DNA from: Cephalotus follicularis
Lineage: Eukaryota > Streptophyta > Magnoliopsida > Oxalidales > Cephalotaceae
Assembly: GCA_001972305.1 (NCBI GenBank)
Contig: BDDD01000173.1
Coordinates: 124,001 to 188,000 of the forward strand
Direction of reading: 5' to 3'
Length of the DNA: 64,000 nt
The translations under genes and the position numbers were made by a program. Within the stretch, counting starts at the first letter, position 1; every line of letters begins with the position of its first letter. The notes under the pieces were generated by a model. That model was not told the origin of the DNA. It did not search any database and was given only the letters and a program-made list of their open reading frames with translations. Shown piece by piece: positions 44,305-54,973 of the stretch.

Positions 44305-45927
44305 TGTAACACCCCGTGCCCGCAGGGCGGACACGTGGTATTACTCTCAATCCAATACACAATACAATGGTCGAGACTAGCAATATAAAAATGCGGAAAA
44401 CTAAAAACTTTGTAATACATATCAGTTGCGGAAGAAACAATACAAATCTTTTACAATACAGTCTTTTATAATACATTATCAATCCTTCAATACAATAATA
44501 CAATACGGTACAATCCAAACTTCACTACAATCTCATAACCAGTCCTGCGGTACCCAAGCAGTCATGCAATCAATCGAGTCTTCAGTCCTTCTGTCCGCTG
44601 CTACCTGCTGCCCTACCTATGCCGCACACAAAGGTACAACACAGCCCCACCCCGAAGGATGGGGTTAGCCACACTGGCTAAGCANNNNNNNNNNNNNNNN
44701 NNNNNNNNNNNNNNNNNNNNNNNNNNNNNNNNNNNNNNNNNNNNNNNNNNNNNNNNNNNNNNNNNNNNNNNNNNNNNNNNNNNNNNNNNNNNNNNNNNNN
44801 NNNNNNNNNNNNNNNNNNNNNNNNNNNNNNNNNNNNNNNNNNNNNNNNNNNNNNNNNNNNNNNNNNNNNNNNNNNNNNNNNNNNNNNNNNNNNNNNNNNN
44901 NNNNNNNNNNNNNNNNNNNNNNNNNNNNNNNNNNNNNNNNNNNNNNNNNNNNNNNNNNNNNNNNNNNNNNNNNNTTTAGAAAGACGTCGATGTCTTTCCT
45001 TGTTCATGTAGAGAATTGGCCAAAGACGTCGACGTCCTTTGAAAAAGGCATCGACACTTTTCAATAAAAAAAAACTGAGAATGCGCATCGATGTTCGGCA
45101 TCGACGTCTTTCCAGGGGAGAAACATCAAAAGGCAAAGACGTAGACGTATTTAGAAAGACGTCGATGTCTTTGCTGCAGAAACAAGGATAAAACACTCGT
45201 ATGAGAAAGACATCGACGCCTTTGGGCTAAGGGTCGACGTCTTTCCGGGCAGGGTCGATTTTTCTGGTAGAAAATGGGGCCAATCTCAAGCCAAAATCCA
45301 AATAAAAGACATTCTTTGAAAACCAAAGTTTACAATCAATCATTTGAGGTTAGTAAGACTAGTTACAACCTTCTAATTCGATTTCAATCATTCAATTTAA
45401 CAATTAGGTCAAGGGTTTGCTATAAACCCTAAAAACCTCAATTCAATCATGCAATTCAATCAATCAATCAATAAAGCAGTAGGCAATTCAGTAAAGAAGT
45501 CCTACCTATCACTGAAGCTTCAAAAGTTGAGCTAACGATCGATCAATCGGCTAAAAAGCCCAATAATCCGCTACTTTCTTGTTCAATTGGTGAGACACTG
45601 CTTGTAATCACTGTCCTGGTCGATGGAGATGCAATTCCGACTGCAAGGGAGGGAGATGGAGGCTCCAGCTAGAGAGAGAGGGAGAAGGATAGAGAGAGAA
45701 GGGTGAATGGTGAGAATGAGAGAAATGACAAAGGAATTAACTTATATAGTCGATTCGGTCAATTCTTCGAAACTCAGCCCAAAATCCCGACTATACATGC
45801 ATATGATCAATACAATATCAACAGGTATAAGAATACCTCAATTCAATGCAGTTCAGTACGGTCCAATATGGTACAATACGGTATGATGTATGCATGAACA
45901 GTACCAAAGGGAATTCGGGACGTCACA
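44305..45927 (-). repeat. Element D 5' LTR (contains assembly gap)
   Basis: Starts TGTAACACCCCGTG and ends GGGACGTCACA at 45927. Matches the left LTR on both sides of the gap. Palindrome copies continue at 44987 and 45029 and onward to about 45255 with the same spacing as the left LTR. Confidence 0.92.
44685..44974. other. Assembly gap (290 N)
   Basis: 290 ambiguous bases. The left LTR has about 1061 bp (37413-38473) between the same flanking sequences, so the run is a placeholder rather than a true length, unless this LTR really lost about 770 bp. Confidence 0.98.
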
Positions 45928-46120
45928 TATCATATAATAAACTAAAAGATAATGAAAAAACTAATAAAATTTTATCACAGTGAAAATATTTTTAATTAAT
46001 TAACATAGATGAGAAAAAGTTGATGAATAAAACTTACTTGAATATCAAGGCGATTGTAATGAATCATTAAATTTTTTTATTGTTAAAGAGTCTGTGCAAA
46101 ATTGAGTTAAAAACATTATA
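45928..46120. other. AT-rich sequence, nothing recognised
   Basis: No ORF, repeat or RNA gene seen. The last nine bases AACATTATA (46112-46120) are the left target duplication of the next element. Confidence 0.8.
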
Positions 46121-47686
46121 GGGTAAAATACAAAAACCTCCCATGAGGTTTAGACTCATTAACACTTTACCCCCTCTGTTTTTAAATATTATAAATAACC
46201 CCCTGAAAACTAACACCGTCATATATTCTGTTAAAAATTTTAATTTACCTAAAATACCCTTACCAAATCCCTTTCTCCGTTATCCCTCTCCCCTAGGTCC
46301 TTTATTTCTTCCCTCTCGTCTTTCTCATCTCATCTCTATTTCTTCTTTCCTATCGTCTTCTCCCTATCTCATCTCATCTCTGTTTCTTCCATAACGTCTT
46401 TCTCATCTCATCTCTTCATTGTCAAGATGGTTCCAGGTTGGAATAGTCGATGGTTTTGTGGGTCTGCCATTGCATCCAGGGTGTGCTTTGACCAGATCTG
46501 CTGCTTTGGTTGCTTCCAGTGGTGGTCCCGACGAGGTGTCGAGGCTGTTTTGGGTGGGTCTTTCACGTCGTCTGGCTTTGGGAGATAGAGGTTCTCCGAA
46601 GCTGATGTCACCATCCCCTACCGATGCGGCGCTTTGCTCCATCCCAAAGACCAGACCCAGTGTCGAGGGCTAATGTCATCCGTGATGTCACAAATTGGTG
46701 TTGAGCCTTTGTGGATGGGCTTGCAGGCTGCTAAGAAGGGGATGGGTGTTGGGCCTTTTCGATCTTCTTGGGTGTCGGGTTTCAGTATGTGCTCCTATCT
46801 GGGGTTGGTCTTGAGGCTGAGTTTCGGTTGTGCTCCCTTTGATGCTTCCTGTTTGTTCTTGGATGCATTCGTTGGCTTGTTCTCCACCTCGAGCTGTGCA
46901 ATACTAGCTGAGTGTTCAATCAGGTTCATCTTTTCCTGCTTGCCTTTGTTTGGGTGAGAATCTTGGCAATTCACAACCCGGTTGGCTTTAGCGTGTGCTC
47001 CTTTTTCCTGCTAGTCTTCGATTCCCTTTTGATGGGAGAGGCTTGTTCTCTGTCTTCCTTGCCTCTTTGTTTTTTGGGGTCTGATTAGCAATTAGGCTTG
47101 TTCTCTGCCTTTCTCTGTTCTTGAGTCTCTGTGTGGGATTTCAGTCCAAGGTGTGGTGGATTGCCTCTGCGTGGCCCTTACGTTACTCCCCTGGTTTTGG
47201 TCGACTTCGTCTTGCCCTTTGCTCTGGGGAACATTTGTTGGAGATGCCCTGTTCCAATTGGGCTATGTGTTGCCACAGGTTGCTCTGTCCTTCAGTTTCT
47301 ACCGTAGAGCACCTCTCTGGAAGAAGGTTTTCTATGATCTCAACTCTGGTGGTAAGGTATTCAAGCTGTGTCCACGACGGTGAAGGGTTCATGATTGCGG
47401 CTGTGAGTTGATCTAGGTGTCCATGCTGGAAATGTGGTGGAGATGGAGGGAGTGCTGCTACATTTTTTGCTTAGGGAAAAGCAGGTTGAACGTAGGGTAG
47501 TTTAGGTATTTAAATTAAATTTGATGAGGTGACACACAGAATTGACTAGTCAATCAAACGGAAAAATAACGGAGGGGATAATTGTTGAACGAAATCAAAT
47601 CTCAAGGGGTTATTTATAATATTTAAAAATTGATGGGGTAAAATGTTAGTGAGTCTAAATCTCAAGGGGATTTTCGTATTTTACTC
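46121..47686. mobile_element. Non-autonomous Mutator-like element 1
   Basis: The terminal inverted repeats begin GGGTAAAATACAAAAACC on the left and GAGTAAAATACGAAAATCC on the right and match with scattered differences for over 50 bp. A perfect 9-bp duplication AACATTATA flanks it (46112-46120 and 47687-47695), which fits the Mutator superfamily. No transposase is recognised. The interior (about 46419-47450) is clearly GC-richer than the flanks, with ORFs of 70-107 codons but no family I know, so captured gene pieces (Pack-MULE) are possible. Confidence 0.85.
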
Positions 47687-47695
47687 AACATTATA

Positions 47696-48439
47696 TATGT
47701 AAGAGACAAAAAGTCAATAAATTTAAATAAGGGTAAAATAAGTATTAAAATAAATAATTAAAGAATTGTGTTTCATCTTAATTAAACATATAGGCTCACA
47801 TGGCCACTTTAGAGTTGGTTTTCAACTACTGCATTTTGAATCAAAATTGTGACGCGACCAAATGCATTAACACTAATGGTTTGAGTTGAAAAACTGATGT
47901 GCGTTTACCTTTGTAAACGCACAGCCAAACCAACACATGTAACTAGAAACTAAGAAATAATAGAAAAACATTAAGAGAGAAAGAGAATAGAATTAAGAAA
48001 AGGAAATCTTAATTATGGAATGACAGTGTCCTAATTAAGACATAGGTTTATCCCTTCAAAAGGGTTATAATCTTTCAAGATAATTGTAACACATTATAAT
48101 TATACCTTTTAGAATGGTTGTAATATTTTATTTCTAGAACAATACTTGCCTTCACATCAATGTGAAGGAGTTGTCGATCTTTGAAATATAACTGTTGAAA
48201 TTCATGTTTTATCTATGCAGATCATTTATACAAGTTTTCAAGTCAGTTAAATATCTACAGATATTCCTATACACGATTATTCAAAGGTTATATAAGTTTT
48301 TAAGAAAAAATTATATAATCAATAGATTTACGTGTACAAATGGAATAGTTAAAGACATTCAATGTTTAAATTTAGCATGCATGATTTATATAAATCGAAT
48401 ATGAAATTCAACGATTAATTTATAAAATATAAATCATAA
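47696..48439. other. AT-rich spacer with a small foldback
   Basis: No gene recognised. GTGCGTTTAC (47899-47908) and GTAAACGCAC (47913-47922) form a perfect 10-bp hairpin with a 4-nt loop, within a stretch flanked by GTTGGTTT and AAACCAAC (about 47815-47935), possibly a small foldback transposon. From about 48360 the text resembles the interior of the MITE that follows. Confidence 0.5.
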
Positions 48440-48831
48440 GTGGAGTGCTAAGGACACTCTCCTTAGCCACTTCCCTGAAGACACTATCCTTAATAGGAGA
48501 GTATCCGATTTATATTTTATAAATATAACCGTAAAATATGATCTATTACCTTTATAGATCATGCATGTCTAAGTCAATCAGATATCTATAGATATACTAT
48601 TAACGCATAACAAATATGAGTGTTATTTAATTTTTATATATACCGTTGAATAGTTGCTTGTTTAATGGCATATTTATAGATATTCGATTGACTTAAAAAT
48701 TGGCATACATGATCTATGAAAGTAATAAATCATATTCAACGATTAGATTTAAAAAATATAAATCGAAAACTCTCCTATTTAAGAGAGTGTTCTTCGGAAA
48801 ATGACTAAGGAAAGTGTCCTTAACACTCCCC
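48440..48831. mobile_element. Mutator-like MITE with long inverted repeats
   Basis: 392 bp. GTGGAGTGCTAAGGACAC at the left and the reverse complement GGGGAGTGTTAAGGACAC at the right; the arms match for most of the element (about 190 bp each). AAATCATAA flanks it (48431-48439 and 48832-48840), a 9-bp duplication. No coding capacity. A 61-codon ORF at 48801-48986 runs out of the element and is not credible. Confidence 0.85.
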
Positions 48832-48840
48832 AAATCATAA

Positions 48841-49633
48841 ATAATGATGTGTATGAGAAGCTCATCTACATCAGTGAGAAAGCAAGTATTATTTTTATTT
48901 TAGGGATTGTATTAAACCATTATATGATGCACCTCTTCCGAATAGTTGTAACCCTTTGTTTCAATGAGTTGTACTATTTAATATGACCTTATTTAACATA
49001 CAGCTTTTCATGAAGAGATATTTATTTACGTATACTATATAATTCATTTGAAGTTATATACATCTTTTATTTAGTATAAACATTTCATGAAGATATCTCT
49101 TTATACAATGTAAGATCAATTTACTTAAAAGTATATCTTTTCATTTAAAAGTAGACTTTTTTTTTTCTTCAGAATACATCACTTGATATAATATTATAAC
49201 CATTTATTAAGCTTATGGTCATATAATAGGACCAGATCGTTGATGACATAGCGTCTCTTAACTTTTTCATTCAATTTTAGTCTCTTAACTTTTTCATTCA
49301 ATTTTAGTACTAACCGTAATCAATTAATTAAACATTTATTAGATTGACATATTTTTGAAACATATAATACCCATCAACTTTTATTATTATTTTTTTTTAT
49401 AAGAGAGTAGATACAGTATTGTCAACGTAAAATAAGAACATTTTACTATCGTATGATTGAGATCCACTTAGACCCACGCTCTAAATCCTATCAGTTCAAA
49501 CATGTTAGGATCAAATACATAAAAATAAAGAATCTAGAAGGAATATGATTCATCCAATTACAATATTTATAAAATGCTAAAATTTACACATTAAATCATG
49601 CAATCTTACTAGGATGGTTTCAAGGGTAAAAAG
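48841..49633. other. AT-rich spacer, nothing recognised
   Basis: No long ORF, RNA gene or terminal repeat seen. A short direct repeat TTAACTTTTTCATTCAATTT lies near 49258-49306. Confidence 0.7.
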
Positions 49634-50967
49634 TGTTAGAAATATATGTATGTCCTACATTTGATATAGTTTAGACATTATTTTTTGTATGAATAATCTT
49701 ACTTATTTATTCAGTAATAATATATGATATTTTCTTTATCATAATTTGAGTAATTTAATTACTAATTATCTTACGTGATAATTAGTATGATAAAACCCAT
49801 AAAATTAAAGAAAAGAAAATATAATTATGATGAGAGCATAATAGTAAGATATATTATTCTTACATGTTCACAATCATAGGATCACAATAATGAGCATTAG
49901 TGAATCCAAATAGATTAACACATATGATGTTTAACTCAAGTAGGAGTATGACTGATTTCACAGTCATTAATGTAGTTGGCACAAAAACATATATGTGGGT
50001 GTTTATTGAAGAATAGGTTTACTGAACTGGACCGACTAAGAACAGCTAAATGAAGTTATCATTGTCTGTCAATTAGGAGTTCTTTGTTACAGTTGTGCAT
50101 GTGGTTCTTGGACCTGAGACACCATAGTTGTCTTATGCATATGATATACTATTTTGATATAATTCTAAATAGTTATTCGAATTATTATAGGATAAAAGAT
50201 TGGATATGATGAATTATGTATGGAGGTATGTGTGTGATCAACAAAGAATCCATAACTATTGTGATAAAGGAAGAATGTTGTATGTAGCCTGATTAATTCA
50301 TAATTCGGAAAGTTTTTGGCCAAAACATGATGCAAATTAGAAAAGAAGTTTTATAATTTTATCAAGAATTATGAAATTAATGACGAAATACATACAATTA
50401 AATTATTAGGGTTTGATAGATAAATTCGTACCCTATATTTAATTGGAGCATTGTATGGTGGAAGGATTGAATTGCACATTAACTGTAAATGTGCATAATA
50501 TTTTATTCATATTATATGGGTAGTCATCAGAAACTGTTAGACATCAAATATTGACTTGTAGTATCCCGATATAATTAGTGAGATTAATTATGGGTTAATT
50601 AATTAGAAGGATTGCATATATACTACCAGCATAATAATGAATGTAAGAGATCACACACAAAAATGTATATTTGAATTAGAGAAAAATTTGAGATTATTTT
50701 GTAATTAAATTGAGTGGAGACTTAATTAATAATTATGGAATTCTATTAGAGGTAAAAACTCTAATTCAGTGTGCTTATGTGTATACAGTTAAAAATCGGA
50801 CATTTGTGCGATTTGCTGTGAACTCAATAAAAGTTCCAGAATTATCTTCAATCATGGAACGAAAATACGAATCGTTATAATATTCTTTAAAGATTTTTTT
50901 ATACAATAAGATCGATTTTGGGACAAGAGAATCGGTAAATTTTTATACGATTACCGATTTTCTTACA
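49634..50967 (+). mobile_element. Ty1/copia LTR (5' LTR of a relic)
   Basis: TGTTAGAAATAT at 49634 to TTTTCTTACA at 50967, followed by a degenerate primer site TAATATCAAAGC (50969-50980). It shares with the COP1 LTR the block TTCTTGGACCTGAGACACC (50105-50123) and the text around it (GTGGGTGTTTATT, GCATGTGGTTC). No coding sequence. No second LTR is visible. Confidence 0.75.
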
Positions 50968-51971
50968 TTAATATCAAAGCCTACCTTATTCGTATATCGA
51001 AATCAGATTATTATTGTTGATATATGGATTAATTAATATTATATGACAATTGATTTAATTAAGAAAAAAAAACTGGGCGAAAACGAAAAAAATGTTGAAA
51101 CGGAGATCGCGTTTTGCGATCAAAGCATCTGGGGCAGAAACGGTTGCTGTCCCACTTGAAACTTTGATCACCGGTGAGAATCGTTCTCAGTTGTGATCAA
51201 CGATGACCCATGTCGGTGGGGAGAGGCCATGATCGAAGGTAAGAACGCGAGCGTCACGGGCAGCGTTGCGAGTACTAACCAGTGCTCGCGATAACATGGC
51301 TGGCGCATAGGTGTGCTGGCGCAGCTTCCATATGTCGGAGGAGCTCACGTCGTCCTCGGTGGCAGTGGCAAGCAACGGCATGACGGTGCTGCATAGGGTT
51401 TCAAAATCGTTTGGAGCCCTAAATGCAAAACAGGTTAGCCAGACAGATCAGTTCATGGATCAAGTCAAGGTTTGACTTGAAAATGAAAGGCCTAATCTGT
51501 TGGATTAAAAGGCTTAAGGCCCAAAACGTTTTTATTTGTTTTTCCAGATTGAGATGGGTCGAGGCAATGTCCAATATGTTGGATTTCATATGCTAAGGCC
51601 TTTTTGTTGTCACTGGACTAAACTTATTTTAAAGTTTAAAAGGTATATAATACCATGCTTTTATATAATTTATAGCCAAAGGATTTTTAAGTTAATAGTT
51701 AGCTTAAGCTCAATATTTAAAAAGTGGTGTAAATGGGTTTTAATTTAATCATTAGATTAAGCCCAATAGTTTATTTAATTAAATTTAACTAAAATTCAAA
51801 ATTTTTTTAATTTATATTTCAAAGTTAACTTAAACCCAATGATTAAAAGTTAATCAAAATTGTTTTAAAGTTAAGAGTTAATTTTAATTTTTAATTTATT
51901 GTTTAGCACATAATTAACATAAGCTAAGAGTTAGCTAAATGTTAAATTAATTAAGTTGTAATTAATCTCTA
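50968..51971 (+). other. Leader or internal relic of the copia element
   Basis: Begins with the degenerate primer site. A GC-richer patch at 51100-51420 contains many CG dinucleotides but no domain; the rest is AT-rich. No gag or pol motif is recognised. It ends at the target duplication TAATCTCTA (51963-51971) of the next element. Confidence 0.5.
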
Positions 51972-53369
51972 GAGTAAATTACACAAAAACACATGAGTTT
52001 TATTTCTTTTGATACTTTAGCTCCTGAAAATTCAAAACAGAAACTTTGACACTTATGATACTGTCACCTGCCGTTAATCTGCTGTTAGTCGATCCGTTAG
52101 TTTTACACCGTCACGTCAGCATTATATTAATAGCATTTTGTTAATACCAAAAATACCCCCTTTAGATACCCCATTCAGCACTGCCCTTATTTGCCGGATT
52201 GGGCCTGGCAAAAGGAGATAGCAGCCGACAGAGCTATGGGGAGGGATGGGGCAGGGGGGCTGGCGACAGGAGCAAGAACACCCACCAGTGGAGAGGGGGA
52301 AAAGTGGGCTTCGTCGCTCTCTCTGGTTTCTATTGCTTTCTCACATGTTCTTTCATCTCACAGATTCTCTCTTTCTTGGTGTTTTTGTTTTGCGGCTATG
52401 AATTTGTGTTATTGACAACGGAAGCTACGGATTTTAGTGGGTATTGAAGGCATGGTGGCGCTCGGTGGTTGATGCGATTTCGGTTTCAATTTGTTTGTGA
52501 CAGGTTTGTTGATGATAACGAATTCATGTAGGTGATCTGGTAGTGCCGCTGGTGTTGTTGAGGCTATGGTTTGGATTGCTCTGTTTAGGGTGTTGTGCTT
52601 ATGAGGTGGTGGATATGGGGCTGTGTTTCGATTGAAGGCAGGGGATGAATGGTTGTTTATTATCGCTTGGTCGCGGTGGGCTATGATGGAATGGCAGTAG
52701 TTTGGTATCGGTAGCTTGCTCTGTTTTTGTATTTTCCAGTTCGTTGTTTGAGGAGAAGGTAGTGGTTGTTTGTTTGTGAGGCTGCTGTTTGTGGGAACTA
52801 TGGCGTTGTGAGCTTGGTCTTGTTTTCTCTTCTCTTTTTTTCCATTACAATTGTTTGTGAATTTATTTTTCATTAATTTGATTGTGGTTGTGTGTTTGAT
52901 TTTGTGTTTATAGGGGTAAGGCTGCGTTGTGAGTGTTTGATGATGATAGTTGGTGTGTCTTTGTGTTCATAACTTTGTTGCAGGTTGTTCATTGGTGTGC
53001 AGTAGCGTTGGCAACTAAACAGCTGCACAGTATATAACGCACACAAATTCCACAACAAGCAAGAAGAAAAGTTTATGGGCACTTACTATTGTCAAAGGAA
53101 CAAAGATGAACGACATGGGTTTAACTAGAGAAGTGACTCTACTACTTTGCTAGAAAGTGATGAGAGTAAGGGATGGGGCAAGCAATATTGTATTTTGCTA
53201 GAAAGGAACAGTAGTATTGTATTATCAACGATGACTGATAAGGGTAGTATTGTAATTTGTAATTTCTGTTAACAACGTTAATAATGAGGTGTGACTTTGT
53301 CATTTTGCAATCTTCAGGTGCTAAAGTGTCAACGGATGTAAAACTAAGGTGTTTTTGTGTAATTTACCC
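51972..53369. mobile_element. Non-autonomous Mutator-like element 2
   Basis: The terminal inverted repeats start GAGTAAATTACACAAAAACAC and, from the right end, GGGTAAATTACACAAAAACAC (18-20 bases near-identical, then weaker). The flanks TAATCTCTA (51963-51971) and TAATCTTTA (53370-53378) match at 8 of 9 positions. The interior has low-confidence ORFs (52191-52447 and 52409-52873 minus) without known domains. Its end sequence differs from element 1 but is of the same type. Confidence 0.75.
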
Positions 53370-53378
53370 TAATCTTTA

Positions 53379-54061
53379 AGGTCATGATTTGACTAAAGTC
53401 CCATATCTTCAAAGCTTGGCTACAACTCCAGAAAAGACATTAACGCCCATAATAGATATCGACGTCTTTTCACAAAATTACACCCTGGATACTTGCAACG
53501 GCTAGTTAACCTACACAGACATCAATGCTTATCAAAGACATCGACGACTTTGCTTCAACGGCTACATAACAAAGTTTACAACAAATCATGAGTTTTAATA
53601 TATTAATCCTCCATGATTTAAGCAACGACTACAAGAAATTTTGGCTATATGAAGGAAGATTCAAGCCTTCAGAAATCACCAAGAAACAAATAATTCAAGC
53701 ATTCAAGTAAATCTCATTCTACAAAGTTCAAGTGCTATTAGTGTCTTCAAAAAGCTTCAAAGCTTTATATTTTGAGTTCTTTCTTGTGATTCTAAATTGT
53801 GTTCAGTATTGTAAGCTAAATCAAAGCTAATGAGAGGTTGCATTGTAAACATTTTTCAAACACTTGTAAAAGAGGAGAGTTAGGTCTAGTGATTGAGGTC
53901 AATCACAAACTTGTGAGGTGTAACGAATTGCTACCTTAATTAATTCGAGCTAGTGGAAACTCAAGGAGCTCCCTTGGGAAAAGTGGACGTAGGCAAGAGT
54001 TAGCCGAACCACTCTAAAAACAAAGAATTATTCTTTCCCTATACTCTTTACTGATATTTAC
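53379..54061 (+). mobile_element. SIRE-like copia LTR, 3' part
   Basis: The tail reads like SIRE/Maximus LTRs: GTGGACGTAGGCAAGAG, then GCCGAACCACTCTAAAAAC and TCTTTCCCTATACTC, ending TTACTTTACA near 54063. A TATA-like GGCTATATGAAG at about 53641. It contains two pairs of GACATCGACG-type palindromes (53440/53459 and 53522/53541). The start is not seen; it is joined to a truncated D-type LTR at about 54062. Confidence 0.55.
53430..53550. repeat. Two palindrome pairs, 19-bp spacing
   Basis: Centres TTAA/TCGA at 53440 and 53459, and TCAA/TCGA at 53522 and 53541; both pairs are 19 bp apart. Arms AAAGACAT and GACGTCTTTT resemble family D. CAACGGCTA follows each pair. Confidence 0.65.
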
Positions 54062-54433
54062 TTTACATCCCGCGCCCGCAAGGCGGACACGTGGCATTAT
54101 TCTCAATCTAATACACAATACAATGGTTGAGACTAGCAATATAAAAATACAAAAAAACTTAAAATTTTGCAATATATATCATTTACGGAAGTTACAATAC
54201 AATAAACCATCCATACAATACAAATCCTTTACAATACCAATGTTTTACAATAAAATATATTTCAATCTTTCACTACAATATCTCACTACCAGCTCTGCGA
54301 TACCCAAGCAGTCTTGCGATCAAAACGAGCCTTCAGTCCTTCAGTCCACTGCTTCCTGCTGCCCTACCTATGCCGCACACAAAAGTACAACACAGCCCCA
54401 CCCCGAAGGATGGGGTTAGCCACACTGGCTAAG
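54062..54433 (-). repeat. D-type 3' LTR stub
   Basis: Matches 37036-37410 and 54979-55350 with differences, from CCCGCGCCCGCAAGGCGG to the TTAGCC/GGCTAA hairpin. The first bases of the LTR are missing. Confidence 0.85.
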
Positions 54434-54833
54434 CTTCTCCTTGGAGCATATACACTGCCAATACCAATTTCTGTTCATCATCACATCCCATGACCTCAAA
54501 GATCTTCTCCAAATGGGTTAGCCAAGACTCAGCAAAGGTAGGGTCAGGAAGTCCTACAAATGCTGGAGGCTGCAACTTTAGGAAGCGGCTCAACATGTCT
54601 TCCTTTCTTGGTCTACGTTCAACTCTAGCCTATTGGCGTCCCATCAGAGTATGCATCTGTGCCATGGTGGCACACAAATGTCTCCAAACCTCAGGGTCAG
54701 CCCTGGCTGGTAGAGCATCAGGATCATACTCTGGAAAAACGTTACCAGGAGCCGGTTCATTAACAACAGAAGCAGGGGCCGGAGCAGGAGCATTCCTTCC
54801 ACCTCGATGACCACGCCTTCCCCTATTGTTCAT
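54434..54833 (-). pseudogene. D-type gag 5' fragment
   Basis: Starts MNNRGRRGHRGGRNAPAP at 54833; the 12-codon extension upstream has no counterpart need. A TAG at 54630-54632 interrupts after MHTLMGRQ. The same frame then continues with ARVERR-type and FVGLPDP-type Gag sequence and stops at the deletion junction, near the GEAE segment of element D. It lacks the zinc knuckles. Close to element D gag (42758-44122). Confidence 0.88.
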
Positions 54834-54962
54834 TGCTATAAGAGGCAACAATGGGATGATTAGATACAATCTCTTTCAATTTCAATATCAATCTCTATAC
54901 AAATCCATTCAGTCAATCTCAATCAACTCATTAATATACTTAACTAGCAAGCCAACCAATGT

Positions 54963-54973
54963 CTCTGATACCA
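54963..54973 (-). other. D-type primer binding site
   Basis: Minus strand TGGTATCAGAG, 3 nt from the LTR. Confidence 0.9.

Larger units (their letters stand above)
37033..45927 (-). mobile_element. Gypsy element D
   Basis: Left LTR 37033-39442 (3' LTR), internal region 39443-44304, right LTR 44305-45927 with an assembly gap. Minus-strand order: PBS, gag, protease, RT, RNase H, integrase, PPT. The outer flanks do not match: AAGCC (37028-37032) versus TATCA (45928-45932). The first 220 bases of the LTRs differ at about 12 positions. Pol has stops, a frameshift and a lost RT catalytic Asp. The related copy at 54062-60052 shares LTR and gag. The WERED-type pol end and long LTRs suggest a Tekay/Del-like chromovirus (inference). 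Confidence 0.92.

Noticed and set aside
47121-47411. 96-codon ORF as a host gene
   Set aside because: Overlapped by other frames of similar length in the same GC-rich interior; no recognisable motif.
51100-51420. CG-rich patch as a CpG island or promoter
   Set aside because: It lies in a copia leader relic and no gene follows it.
52191-52447. Two overlapping 74- and 82-codon ORFs as a host gene exon
   Set aside because: No domain, no splice-site support that I can defend, and located in a transposon.
52409-52873. 154-codon minus-strand ORF inside Mutator-like element 2
   Set aside because: Low-complexity (Asn, Lys, Pro, Thr rich) with no recognisable family; may be captured sequence but not supportable as a gene.
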